Positions 49,534-57,155 of a DNA stretch of 64,000 bases are shown here, one piece after another. Positions within the stretch are counted from its first letter, which is position 1, and each line of letters opens with the position of its first letter. This stretch comes from JAFAMS01 sp049520515 (lineage in GTDB: Bacteria > Vulcanimicrobiota > Vulcanimicrobiia > Vulcanimicrobiales > Vulcanimicrobiaceae). The notes under the pieces were generated by a model that searched no databases, was not told where the DNA came from, and saw only the letters and a list, made by a program, of their open reading frames with translations. The stretch lies in NCBI GenBank assembly GCA_049520515.1, contig JBEKPS010000003.1, positions 248,001 through 312,000 on the forward strand, in the 5' to 3' direction. Position numbers and translations under genes: made by a program.

Positions 49534-51009
49534 TTGCGTTCAAGCAATGCGCTCGCCGTGGCCGATGACGATCTTCTCGTTCTCGAACTCCTATCGTCTG
49601 CGAGCCGTCTCTTATTGCCGGCAGAGGATGTCGAAGCCGCACTACCGGTTCTCGCGCAACTCCTCGTCCCCGCGTGGGTAGATGGCTGCGCGATCGGCCT
49701 CATCGGCGATGAGGACGAGGTTCGCATCATGGCTTCGGTCGGGCAAGTGCCAGGCGAGCCGGACGGCGGCTGGACCCTCGAGGTTGCCATTAGCGGGCGC
49801 TTCGCGCACTACGGGTTCATGTGGCTTGCGGGAAGTGGCACGAAGCCGTCCCTTTTGGTGCAGAGTTTATCGGCCGAGCTCGCGCTCCGGATTGCGATCG
49901 GTATCGATACGGCACGCGCGATCGCGCGCGAACATCACATCGCGGAAACGTTGCAACGTGCACTCCTACCCGACGTGCTTCCCCAGAGCGGCTCCGCCGT
50001 TCTCGACGCTGCTTACCGGCCGGCTGCCGGTGAGTCGATCGTGGGTGGCGATTGGTATGACGCCTTTGAGCTTCCGGATGGCCGCATCGGCATATCGATC
50101 GGCGATGTGGCGGGGCACGGTCTGTCCGCCGCAGTCGTCATGGGTGAAGCGCGTCAGGCTGTGCGGGCGTCGGCCTATGACGCGCGTTCGCCAGGCGAAG
50201 TACTGAGCCGCGCTAACCAGATGCTGCACGCGATACCGATGATGGTCACGGCGCTGGTCGGAATCTTCGATCCGAGGACCTCGATCTTCACGTACGCAAG
50301 CGCCGGGCATCCGCCGCCGCTCGTCATCACGCCGGATGGCCATTCGTTCATGCTTCCAAATGGCGACTTGCCGCTCGGCGTCGTCGACGATTTGGCGCCG
50401 GCGCCGTGGACGTTTACGCTCGCACCGGGCTCGATGGTCGTGCTTTATACCGACGGCATCGTTGAGTTCGATCGCGACCTTATTTTCGGCGAATCGGCGC
50501 TGACGCGCGCATCGATCGATGAGCTTGCGGATCCGTCCGCGCATCCGGCAAGGTCGATCCAAGAGCGTGTCTTTGGAACGGCGCTAAATGTCGATGATGT
50601 CGCGACGATGACGCTGTTTATTCCGCCGCGTGAGCTCGAGACGTTTGATTGCGTGTTCTCGGCCGTGCCGTTTGCTGCACCGTTTGTCCGTCGAGGTCTC
50701 GAGCGCTTTCTTATCGATCGCGAAGTCAGCGAGGATAACCGATTCGCAATTATTACGGCCGTCGGCGAAGCGGTCGCCAACGCCGTCGAGCACGCTTACG
50801 GCAACGTCCCGGGAACGGTGCATCTGTGCGTGCGCTTCGAAGACTCGATGGTTCGCATCCACATTGAAGATTGCGGGCGTTGGCGTCCCGCGACAAAAGA
50901 AGAAGAACGCGGTCGCGGGATTCCGCTCATGCGTGCACTGATGGATCGCGTCGAGATTCGAACGGATAGTGCGAGCACGCAAGTTCGCATGCAGCTGCAA
51001 ACGGCGTAA
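49534..51009 (+). CDS. SpoIIE/RsbU-type PP2C phosphatase with C-terminal RsbW-like kinase domain
   Basis: This 491-residue protein has an N-terminal GAF-like region (about 1-140), a PPM/SpoIIE phosphatase (about 150-360; GGDWYDAFELPDGRIGISIGDVAGHG, YASAGHPPPLV, LYTDGIVEF, DDVATMTLF) and a C-terminal HATPase_c_2 anti-sigma-factor-like domain (EAVANAVEHAYG, GRGIPLMRALMDRVE). This is the partner-switching architecture controlling sigma factors or anti-sigma antagonists. No STAS antagonist gene is adjacent. The TTG start follows AGGGG. It is divergent from the giant kinase. Confidence 0.9.
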   Translation: MRSSNALAVADDDLLVLELLSSASRLLLPAEDVEAALPVLAQLLVPAWVDGCAIGLIGDEDEVRIMASVGQVPGEPDGGWTLEVAISGRFAHYGFMWLAGSGTKPSLLVQSLSAELALRIAIGIDTARAIAREHHIAETLQRALLPDVLPQSGSAVLDAAYRPAAGESIVGGDWYDAFELPDGRIGISIGDVAGHGLSAAVVMGEARQAVRASAYDARSPGEVLSRANQMLHAIPMMVTALVGIFDPRTSIFTYASAGHPPPLVITPDGHSFMLPNGDLPLGVVDDLAPAPWTFTLAPGSMVVLYTDGIVEFDRDLIFGESALTRASIDELADPSAHPARSIQERVFGTALNVDDVATMTLFIPPRELETFDCVFSAVPFAAPFVRRGLERFLIDREVSEDNRFAIITAVGEAVANAVEHAYGNVPGTVHLCVRFEDSMVRIHIEDCGRWRPATKEEERGRGIPLMRALMDRVEIRTDSASTQVRMQLQTA

Positions 51010-51018
51010 CGCCTTCGT

Positions 51019-51174
51019 TTACGCCCAGGGCTCCGTCATCGGCGGCTGTTCCGGCGGCACGGGCGCGTCGGGCGTCATTGGAGGCTGGCCGGGCAGAAAG
51101 GGCATGTCCGGCGGCATTGGCTCGGGAGTCGGTCCGGGGCTGGTCGGTGGAACGTCGGGTGGAAGGCGATACAT
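51019..51174 (-). CDS. Putative 51-residue proline-rich peptide
   Basis: The minus strand encodes MYRLPPDVPPTSPGPTPEP and ends PEQPPMTEPWA, with about 40% proline in PPDVP, PEPMPPDMP and PPMTPDAPVPPEQPP patterns. Low complexity and lack of a clear Shine-Dalgarno make the gene uncertain. The opposite strand encodes a Gly-rich frame as expected for a shadow. Proline-rich regularity and a neat ATG-to-TAA frame favour the minus strand. Confidence 0.4.
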   Translation of the reverse strand: MYRLPPDVPPTSPGPTPEPMPPDMPFLPGQPPMTPDAPVPPEQPPMTEPWA

Positions 51175-51281
51175 TGCGTCACTTGTACCCAAGCGACCGT
51201 CGGATTAGGCCAGGATGTTTGCGCGAAAGATTCGGCGGGTAATCCATCGCTCAATTGCTCTGCGGGCGAGGAGGCTTCTTC

Positions 51282-51521
51282 ATGGATTCGATCCGGCGCT
51301 ACTCAACATCGACATCTGCGTCCACAGCGAGCGCAACAACGACTGCTCTCGAGGCGCTCGTCGTGTGTGAATGTGGGCACCCAATCGGCGCGCACGATAG
51401 TATGGGTTGCCGCGCATTGCGCCCACATACGTGCAACTGCTCGCGCGATCGTGGCTACGTCCTTGACGCTGCCATCGCGCGCTCCATCTCGGACCATCGC
51501 TCAGTCTTTTTGAAAGACTAG
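51282..51521 (+). CDS. Small cysteine-rich protein of unknown function
   Basis: This 79-residue protein starts at an ATG eight bases after AGGAGG. A Ser/Thr/Ala-rich N-terminus leads to a Cys/His cluster: VVCECGHPIGAHDSMGC, then TCNC. The pattern CxCxH...C...CxC could bind zinc, as in treble-clef-like ribbons. A basic helix follows (SRDRGYVLDAAIARSIS). I recognise no family. It sits among other small genes. Confidence 0.6.
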   Translation: MDSIRRYSTSTSASTASATTTALEALVVCECGHPIGAHDSMGCRALRPHTCNCSRDRGYVLDAAIARSISDHRSVFLKD

Positions 51522-51576
51522 CAAGCGTCGTTGTAAACCCTGCGAGCGGGTATAGCGTCAGCAGGAGGTTACTAAC

Positions 51577-51849
51577 TTGGCAGACATGTCCGACCGACCC
51601 GTAGTGATTCAAAGCGGAGGCGGCACGGCGGGTGTCGCGATCGTCGCCGTTATCGCAATCGCACTGATCGTCGCAGTTCTCTTATGGCATCCGTGGGCAA
51701 CCACGTCGAACACGACGACAATCGTTCAGCCGCCCGCACAAAGTCAGGGGGCAAGCGGCTCGAACTCGAGCGGTTCCACCGGCTCGAGCACATCCGGCTC
51801 GACAACCGGCAGCGGCACCAGCGGCAACAGCAGCGGAACCAACCACTAG
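51577..51849 (+). CDS. Single-pass membrane protein with Ser/Gly/Thr-rich tail
   Basis: This 90-residue protein has one helix (GVAIVAVIAIALIVAVLLW) followed by a tail of Ser, Gly, Thr and Asn repeats (SGSNSSGSTGSS and similar) presumably outside the cytoplasm. AGGAGG lies eight bases before the TTG start at 51577; ATG 51586 is an alternative. Function is unknown; the tail looks like a flexible spacer. Confidence 0.65.
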   Translation: MADMSDRPVVIQSGGGTAGVAIVAVIAIALIVAVLLWHPWATTSNTTTIVQPPAQSQGASGSNSSGSTGSSTSGSTTGSGTSGNSSGTNH

Positions 51850-51863
51850 CTGTAATCACGTTC

Positions 51864-51907
51864 CCAGCGTTTTTTGCCCGGGCTCTAATACTGAGTTAAA
51901 GCGCTGG
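51864..51907. promoter_or_regulatory. Inverted repeat upstream of the Spy-like gene
   Basis: CCAGCG (51864-51869) and CGCTGG (51902-51907) form an inverted repeat flanking a region that contains TTTTTT and a -10-like TAATACT. It lies about 46 bp before the GTG of the Spy-like gene. It may be an operator or the end of the preceding transcript. Evidence is weak. Confidence 0.25.
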
Positions 51908-51952
51908 CAATAAGCGAGCAGTACGATGAACATGTCAGACAGAGGAGTCCAC

Positions 51953-52342
51953 GTGTTCATTCGTACTGCCATCGCCGTCGTTGTCGCCGCGACCGTTATA
52001 CAAACCGGCGCCGCCTTCGCGCAAACGGCGCCGCAACCCGCAGCAGCGCCACCCGTTGCTAGTCAACGTCATCATCATTCCGCGCTCTTCCGCGGATTAA
52101 ATCTCTCGCGCGATCAAAAATCGCAGATCAAAGCGATACGCCAGAAGTATCGTGCTCAGAACCAAGCCGTTACCGATCGTACGCAGCGTCGTGATAGCAT
52201 GCTCGCGCAGCGCAAGGAAATCATGGCGGTACTGAATCCCGATCAACGCGCCAAATTCCAGCAGCGTCTACAGGCGATGCGGCAACGTCATCGTCAAGAT
52301 CAGCAAGCTCCAAACGCGCCAGCGGCGCCGCAGAACCAATAA
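51953..52342 (+). CDS. Periplasmic Spy/CpxP-like (LTXXQ) protein
   Basis: This 129-residue protein has a signal peptide (FIRTAIAVVVAATVIQTGAAFAQ) and a helical, basic, Gln-rich mature part with two LTxxQ-like motifs: LSRDQKSQIKAI and LNPDQRAKFQQRL. Spy/CpxP proteins act as periplasmic chaperones or envelope-stress sensors, often with metal-binding His such as the RHHHS here. GTG 51953 was chosen because GAGGAG lies six bases upstream; ATG codons at 51926 and 51932 lack this. Confidence 0.78.
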   Translation: MFIRTAIAVVVAATVIQTGAAFAQTAPQPAAAPPVASQRHHHSALFRGLNLSRDQKSQIKAIRQKYRAQNQAVTDRTQRRDSMLAQRKEIMAVLNPDQRAKFQQRLQAMRQRHRQDQQAPNAPAAPQNQ

Positions 52343-52343
52343 G

Positions 52344-53147
52344 CTAAGCTAAGGTGCCCGCGATGCGCGTCGCCTCGGCGATTGCGCGCGCGAGCACCGA
52401 GCGAATCTTTCCGTCTTCGAGCACCAAAAGCGCACCGATTGTGCACCCGGCTGGAGTTGCGACATCGTCGCGCATCGCCGCCGGGTGCCGTTCGCTATCT
52501 TGAACCATCTTTGACGCTCCCAGCACCGTTTGTGCGACGAGCTCGCGCGCGACGTCGCGCGGAAGGCCGACGCTGACGCCCGCATCGGCAAGCGCTTCAA
52601 TTATAAGGAAGACATAAGCTGGGCCGCAGCCGCTGATGGCAGTCACGGCGTTGAGATGATGCTCGGGGAGCTCGATACAGCGGCCGACAGATTTGAAGAT
52701 ATCCGTTGCTTCGGAGATCTGATCTTTCGTCACGTGACGTCCGCGTGCAATCACGGTCATGCCCTCGCTCACGAGCGCGGGCACGTTCGGCATCGCGCGA
52801 ATCACGGCGACGTCATCGCCGATCGCGCGCTCGAGTGCGGCGATGGTCACGCCGGCCGCTACCGAAATAACGAGCGCGTGCTTCTTGATCCCAGCTTTTC
52901 GAAGGCGCTCGAGCGTTGCATCGGCTTGCGCCGGCTTGACGCAGACAAGGATGACATCGGTCTCCGGTACGAGCTCGTCATACTCGTCGGTTGCCGTAAT
53001 CGAAAAATCACGTTCGATGCGCGCCGAGGATTGCGGCGTGCGCGTTGCAGCCCAAATCTTGAACGGAGCCGAGCCGGACTGCAGCCCGCGCAGCAGCGCC
53101 TGGCCGATCGCGCCCGCACCGACGATCCCTAACGTTTTCTTTTTCAT
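52344..53147 (-). CDS. proC: Pyrroline-5-carboxylate reductase
   Basis: This 267-residue enzyme makes proline from pyrroline-5-carboxylate with NAD(P)H. The Rossmann loop GIVGAGAIGQALLRGL, RAMPNVPALVSEG, ISGCGPAYVFL and the C-terminal signature VATPAGCTIGALLVLEDG are present. ATG 53147 is preceded by the structured leader element described separately, with no normal Shine-Dalgarno between them. It is convergent with the Spy-like gene (one-base gap) and divergent from hyuA. Confidence 0.94.
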   Translation of the reverse strand: MKKKTLGIVGAGAIGQALLRGLQSGSAPFKIWAATRTPQSSARIERDFSITATDEYDELVPETDVILVCVKPAQADATLERLRKAGIKKHALVISVAAGVTIAALERAIGDDVAVIRAMPNVPALVSEGMTVIARGRHVTKDQISEATDIFKSVGRCIELPEHHLNAVTAISGCGPAYVFLIIEALADAGVSVGLPRDVARELVAQTVLGASKMVQDSERHPAAMRDDVATPAGCTIGALLVLEDGKIRSVLARAIAEATRIAGTLA

Positions 53148-53220
53148 TTTAAAGGTGCTCCGCCCTAGGCTGCGCACCCCCCCACTGCTTCGCAGTCGGG
53201 GCCCCCAGAAGCGCTCGGCC
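53148..53220 (-). promoter_or_regulatory. Structured leader element of proC, shared with ahcY
   Basis: The leader read on the minus strand contains CTGGGGGCCCCG, a hairpin with stem ACTGC/GCAGT and loop GAA closed by CCCC/GGGG, then a short GCC-TAG-GGC hairpin and GGAGCACCTTTAAA directly before the ATG. The ahcY leader (63,616-63,675) has the same layout with paired base changes in both stems. Position and orientation match in both genes. This may be a regulatory RNA element or a dispersed repeat; no known riboswitch class is recognised. Confidence 0.6.
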
Positions 53221-53244
53221 CATCACCGTTTGTTTTGGGCGACG

Positions 53245-53250
53245 ATTATA
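53245..53250 (-). promoter_or_regulatory. Candidate -10 box of proC
   Basis: TATAAT on the minus strand lies about 100 bases before the proC start, which would place transcription start near 53238 and the whole leader hairpin in the 5' untranslated region. The -35 region is not clear at 17-bp spacing. Confidence 0.45.
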
Positions 53251-53287
53251 GCGCCGGCCGAGCAACAACGCTGTTGCTTTAAGCGCG

Positions 53288-55516
53288 ATGGATGATCTCG
53301 TCATACGAACGCTTCTTCGCGGTTTGCAAGGACGTTCCGTTTGTAAACATGAAGCGCCGAAACGCGTGGGGACTGGCCTCGGGATACGTATCGGTATCGA
53401 CGTCGGCGGCACGTTTACTGATGCCGTTGCAATCGACGCGACCTCGCTGGAATTGATCGGTCACGTCAAGGTCCCGACTTCGCATCGCTCGCCGCAGGGT
53501 GTTGCGGCCGGGATCATCGAGGCGTTGCAGCGTTTGCTTGCGGCTCACAATCTGCAGCCCTCCGACGTGCGTTACATTTCGCACGGCACGACGCAAGCCA
53601 CAAATGCCTTGCTGGAAGGTGACGTCGCACTCGTCGGAATCGTTGGGATTGGCGGTGGACTCGAAGGTCTGCGGGCGCGCTCGCAGACGTTCATCAAACC
53701 GATCGAGCTGGCGCCCGGGACATACCTGCGTTCAGCGCGCGAGTTTCTCGCGACCTCGGCGCCGAGCGTAGAGGACGCCGATCGCGCGATCCGCGCGCTG
53801 CTCGCGCAAGGTGCGGGCGTGATCGTCGCGAGCGGTTTGTATAGCGTTGACGATCCGAGGGCCGAAGACACGGTTACGGAGGCAGCGCGGCGCGCCAACG
53901 TGCCGGCGGCTGCGGCGCACGCAATCAGCAAACTCTATGGTTTGCGAACGCGGACGCGAACCGCCGTCATCAACGCTTCGATCTTGCCGCGTATGATCGA
54001 AACGGCGAACAGCGTCGAATCGAGCGTTAGCGCCGCAGGGATTACGTCGCCGCTGATGATCATGCGCGGCGACGGCGGCGTGATGCGCATCGATCAGCTG
54101 CGCAGCCGCCCGATCCTGACGCTTGTCTCCGGACCGGCCGCCGGAGTTGCCGGCGCCTTGATGTACGAGCGCGTTTCGGATGCAGTCTTTTTGGAAGTTG
54201 GGGGAACGAGCGTCGACATCTCGGCCATTCGTGACGGCCGCGTGCAAGTACGGTACGCGATGCTCGGCGGTCACCGGACGTTTCTGCAATCGCTCGACGT
54301 TCGCTCGATCGGTATCGGCGGCGGATCGATGGTCAGGTGGCGCAATGGGCGGATCGATGTCGGCCCGCGCAGCGCGCACATCGCCGGGCTCGACTATGCG
54401 GTGTACGCGACTACAGGCGCGTGCGACAGCGCGCGGTTGATCGAGTTCCGACCGTTACCATCCGATCCGGAAGATTACGTCGCCGTCGATGCTGCGGGCG
54501 GACGCTATGCGTTGACGCTCTCGTGCGCAGCCAATATTGCCGGGTTCGTGGGCGAGAATGATTGGGCGCGCGGTGATGCCGGAAATGCGCGCGCCGCGTT
54601 TCTGCCGCTCGCACAGCGGTTCGACTGCTCGGTCGACGATCTCGCGCACATGGTGATCGATGCAGCCGTTGCAAAGACGCGTTCGACGGTCGAGATGCTC
54701 GCGGCCGATTATGGTCTCGACACCAAGAGAATGGTACTCGTCGGCGGGGGTGGTGGCGCGAGTACGCTGGTGCCGGCGCTCGCGAAATCGCTTGGCTGTG
54801 AATTTCGCATTGCGCGCAACGCGCATGTCATATCGCCGATCGGCGTCGCGCTCGCGCTGGTGCGTGATGTCGTCGAGCGCATGATCCCGAGCCCGACGCC
54901 CGAGGATATCGCGCAGCTACGCGCGGAAGCGGAAGATGCCGCCGTCGCCGCGGGAGCCACGCGTGAAAGCGTCGAGGTTGACGTCAGCGTCGATTCGCAG
55001 CGCAACATCGTGCGCGCCGCGGCGAGTGGTGCGACGGAATTGCGCGCGCGCGATCTCCGCCGGACCGAAGCCGGCGAGGACGAGAGACGCAACATCGCGG
55101 CCGAATCAATGCGCGCGGCGCCCGAAGCTCTAGAGCTGGGCGCGAGCACGGCGCAGTTTTCGGTCTACACGACGCGAGTCAAGCCGACCGGCTTGCTGCG
55201 CTACTTCGGATCGGTCAAGGATCCCGTGCGCGTCGTCGATCGTGAAGGTGTGATTCGGTTGCGAGTGCCGCATGCGCGCATCATTCCGACGACGATCGAG
55301 CAGGCCGAAGATGAGCTGCGCGATATTCTGGATGCGTTGACCTCATATGGTGATGCCGGCAAGATGCTTCCGGCGCTGCACCTGCTGCTGCGCGACCGGA
55401 TCGTCAATCTGAGCGGCATGGTTGATCCCGAGCTCGTAGTGACGATTGCGTCCGATCATTTGCGCACGATGGCCGCCACCGAGCCTGGCGTCATCGTCGC
55501 CGAGCACCGCGCGTGA
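53288..55516 (+). CDS. Hydantoinase/oxoprolinase family protein (HyuA-type)
   Basis: This 742-residue protein has the ASKHA-type fold of HyuA: IRIGIDVGGTFTDAVAID, YISHGTTQATNALLEG, GDGGVMRIDQ, LVSGPAAGVAGA and GIGGGSMVRWRNG. Relatives are N-methylhydantoinase A, 5-oxoprolinase and acetone carboxylase subunits. The usual HyuB partner is absent here, so the substrate is unclear; a lactam or hydantoin is likely. The first 33 residues are unlike the family, so the start may be GTG 53366. The stop overlaps the next gene (GTGA). Confidence 0.85.
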   Translation: MDDLVIRTLLRGLQGRSVCKHEAPKRVGTGLGIRIGIDVGGTFTDAVAIDATSLELIGHVKVPTSHRSPQGVAAGIIEALQRLLAAHNLQPSDVRYISHGTTQATNALLEGDVALVGIVGIGGGLEGLRARSQTFIKPIELAPGTYLRSAREFLATSAPSVEDADRAIRALLAQGAGVIVASGLYSVDDPRAEDTVTEAARRANVPAAAAHAISKLYGLRTRTRTAVINASILPRMIETANSVESSVSAAGITSPLMIMRGDGGVMRIDQLRSRPILTLVSGPAAGVAGALMYERVSDAVFLEVGGTSVDISAIRDGRVQVRYAMLGGHRTFLQSLDVRSIGIGGGSMVRWRNGRIDVGPRSAHIAGLDYAVYATTGACDSARLIEFRPLPSDPEDYVAVDAAGGRYALTLSCAANIAGFVGENDWARGDAGNARAAFLPLAQRFDCSVDDLAHMVIDAAVAKTRSTVEMLAADYGLDTKRMVLVGGGGGASTLVPALAKSLGCEFRIARNAHVISPIGVALALVRDVVERMIPSPTPEDIAQLRAEAEDAAVAAGATRESVEVDVSVDSQRNIVRAAASGATELRARDLRRTEAGEDERRNIAAESMRAAPEALELGASTAQFSVYTTRVKPTGLLRYFGSVKDPVRVVDREGVIRLRVPHARIIPTTIEQAEDELRDILDALTSYGDAGKMLPALHLLLRDRIVNLSGMVDPELVVTIASDHLRTMAATEPGVIVAEHRA

Positions 55517-55869
55517 ACGCACGCGCACTCGCCAAGCGTTTGGGCGCTCGGATCGTTGAGCGCCGCGGAGGGATCGGCGAGGACCGCTGGGTCATCTCCG
55601 AGCTTAATGCGCGCGATAAGACGATCGTGATTTATCTCGACACTCTCGAGCTGCTCTCTGACCTTGTAATCACGAGCGATTTGCCGTTCGATGCCGAGCA
55701 TCTCGATGAGATCGCCATTGCCCACGAGTGCTTTCATTTGATCTCGGGGAGCGCGCATGGTCCGCAAGGTGAAGAAGACGCGCACCGGTTCGCGCGCGAG
55801 TTGCTGGATCTGCCCGCGTCGCCGGAATTGCTGAACGATCTCCTCAAACGACAATCGGGGCGGCCTTGA
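55513..55869 (+). CDS. Small zincin-like protein with HExxH motif
   Basis: This 118-residue protein carries a HECFH motif at the end of a helix (EIAIAHECFHLISG), as in M78/ImmA-like and other minimal metallopeptidases, plus downstream EEDAHRFARELLDLP that could supply the third ligand. It has no signal peptide or DNA-binding domain. It is tightly coupled on both sides: GTGA with hyuA and TTGA with the permease. The function is unknown; processing or regulation of its neighbours is a guess. Confidence 0.7.
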   Translation: MNARALAKRLGARIVERRGGIGEDRWVISELNARDKTIVIYLDTLELLSDLVITSDLPFDAEHLDEIAIAHECFHLISGSAHGPQGEEDAHRFARELLDLPASPELLNDLLKRQSGRP

Positions 55870-57155
55870 GCGGAGTATTGCTGCTCGTCGCGATGGCGAT
55901 ATTCGTCATTCTCATGATGACAAAGAAGCTCGCGACCCCACTTGCATTGATGGCGCTGGCCGTCATTATCGGCATCATTCTTGGGATCCCGTGGATCGGG
56001 AAGCCGGATGACAGCATTCTCGGTGGCATCATCGCAAGCGGTGCGACCGCGCTTGCCGCGACGATCGTCGCCGTCGTTTTCGGCAGCTGGCTCGGTGCCG
56101 TCATGGACGAGACCGGCATTGCGCAAACGCTGGTGCGCAAGGCCGTTGAGTTGGGTGGCGATCGTCCGTACGCGGTCGCGTTCGCCGTTTGGTTCGTCGC
56201 CATCTTCGTCGGCACGGTGACCGGGAGCGCGCCCGCAGCGATCCTGGTCGGATTGATCGGTATTCCGGCGATGCTCGCGGCCGGCGTTCCGCGGACGGTC
56301 GCGGCCTCGACGGTGGTCGTCGGGTTGTGGTGCGGCAATCCGCTGCAATTGCAGACCTGGAAGTATCTTTCGCAAGCGATGGGCGTGCCGCAAGCCGACG
56401 TGGTCGGATTCTTGGTGCGTTATTTCCCGATCGTCCTAATCGGCGGCCTTTCGTTCTTGTTCGTGCAATCCCGGATTTCAGGCCGCGTCTACAACTGGGC
56501 AGTCGCTGCGCCGCGAGTGCGCCCGGTCGTGCGCACTGCGCCGTGGTACGCGCTCATCACGCCGGCGATTCCGATTGCGCTGGTGCTGGGCAGCGCAGCT
56601 TTCGGGATTTCGTTCGACGTCATCCCCGCGCTGATTATCGGAATCTTGTACGGCGTGCTCACGACGCGGCCGCGCGCGTTCAACGAGGTCATGCTCAAGA
56701 CGGCATATCGCGGGCTCGAGCTGGCTGCGGCGCCGATGTATCTCTTCATTGTGATCGGGATGTTGCTGACCGCCGTGCGCATGCCCGGAATCGTCGCTGC
56801 GTTGCATCCGATCGTCGGCGCGATTGCGCCGCACAACCCGTGGGTCTACGCGATCGGATTCGGATTGCTGGCGCCGCTCGCGCTCTATCGCGGACCTCTC
56901 AACATCGTCGGAATGGGCGTCGGCATTGCCGGCGTGTTGCTCGCGCTCGGAACCTATCCGGCGCTGCTCGTGCTCGGGACGTTTGCCTCGATCAACGGGA
57001 TCGTCGGAGTCTCCGATCCGACCGGAACACAAACGGTGTGGAGCGCGGAATACGCGGGCGTTCGTCCCGAGGACGTCATGCGTCAAACACTGCCGTTCAC
57101 GTGGGCGACGGCGTTTGCCGGCATCGTGCTGGCGGTCGTGCTCTACTTACGCTAA
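55866..57155 (+). CDS. GntP/DcuC-like carboxylate permease
   Basis: This 429-residue protein has about 11-12 hydrophobic segments. Features of the ion-transporter group are the GTVTGSAPAAILVGLIGIPAM segment, two half-repeats, and the conserved GNPLQLQTWKYL stretch. The family carries gluconate, citrate or C4-dicarboxylates with protons or sodium. The neighbouring HyuA may give a hint to a cyclic-imide-derived acid, and malic enzyme is convergent, but ligand assignment is unsafe. TTG start overlaps the zincin stop, and the 3' end overlaps the malic enzyme gene by four bases. Confidence 0.72.
   Translation: MSGVLLLVAMAIFVILMMTKKLATPLALMALAVIIGIILGIPWIGKPDDSILGGIIASGATALAATIVAVVFGSWLGAVMDETGIAQTLVRKAVELGGDRPYAVAFAVWFVAIFVGTVTGSAPAAILVGLIGIPAMLAAGVPRTVAASTVVVGLWCGNPLQLQTWKYLSQAMGVPQADVVGFLVRYFPIVLIGGLSFLFVQSRISGRVYNWAVAAPRVRPVVRTAPWYALITPAIPIALVLGSAAFGISFDVIPALIIGILYGVLTTRPRAFNEVMLKTAYRGLELAAAPMYLFIVIGMLLTAVRMPGIVAALHPIVGAIAPHNPWVYAIGFGLLAPLALYRGPLNIVGMGVGIAGVLLALGTYPALLVLGTFASINGIVGVSDPTGTQTVWSAEYAGVRPEDVMRQTLPFTWATAFAGIVLAVVLYLR

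Noticed and set aside
50969..51208. Plus-strand Gly-rich frame after the phosphatase gene
   Set aside because: It starts within the phosphatase gene, has no ribosome-binding site, and is the complement of the proline-rich minus-strand frame, which looks more protein-like.
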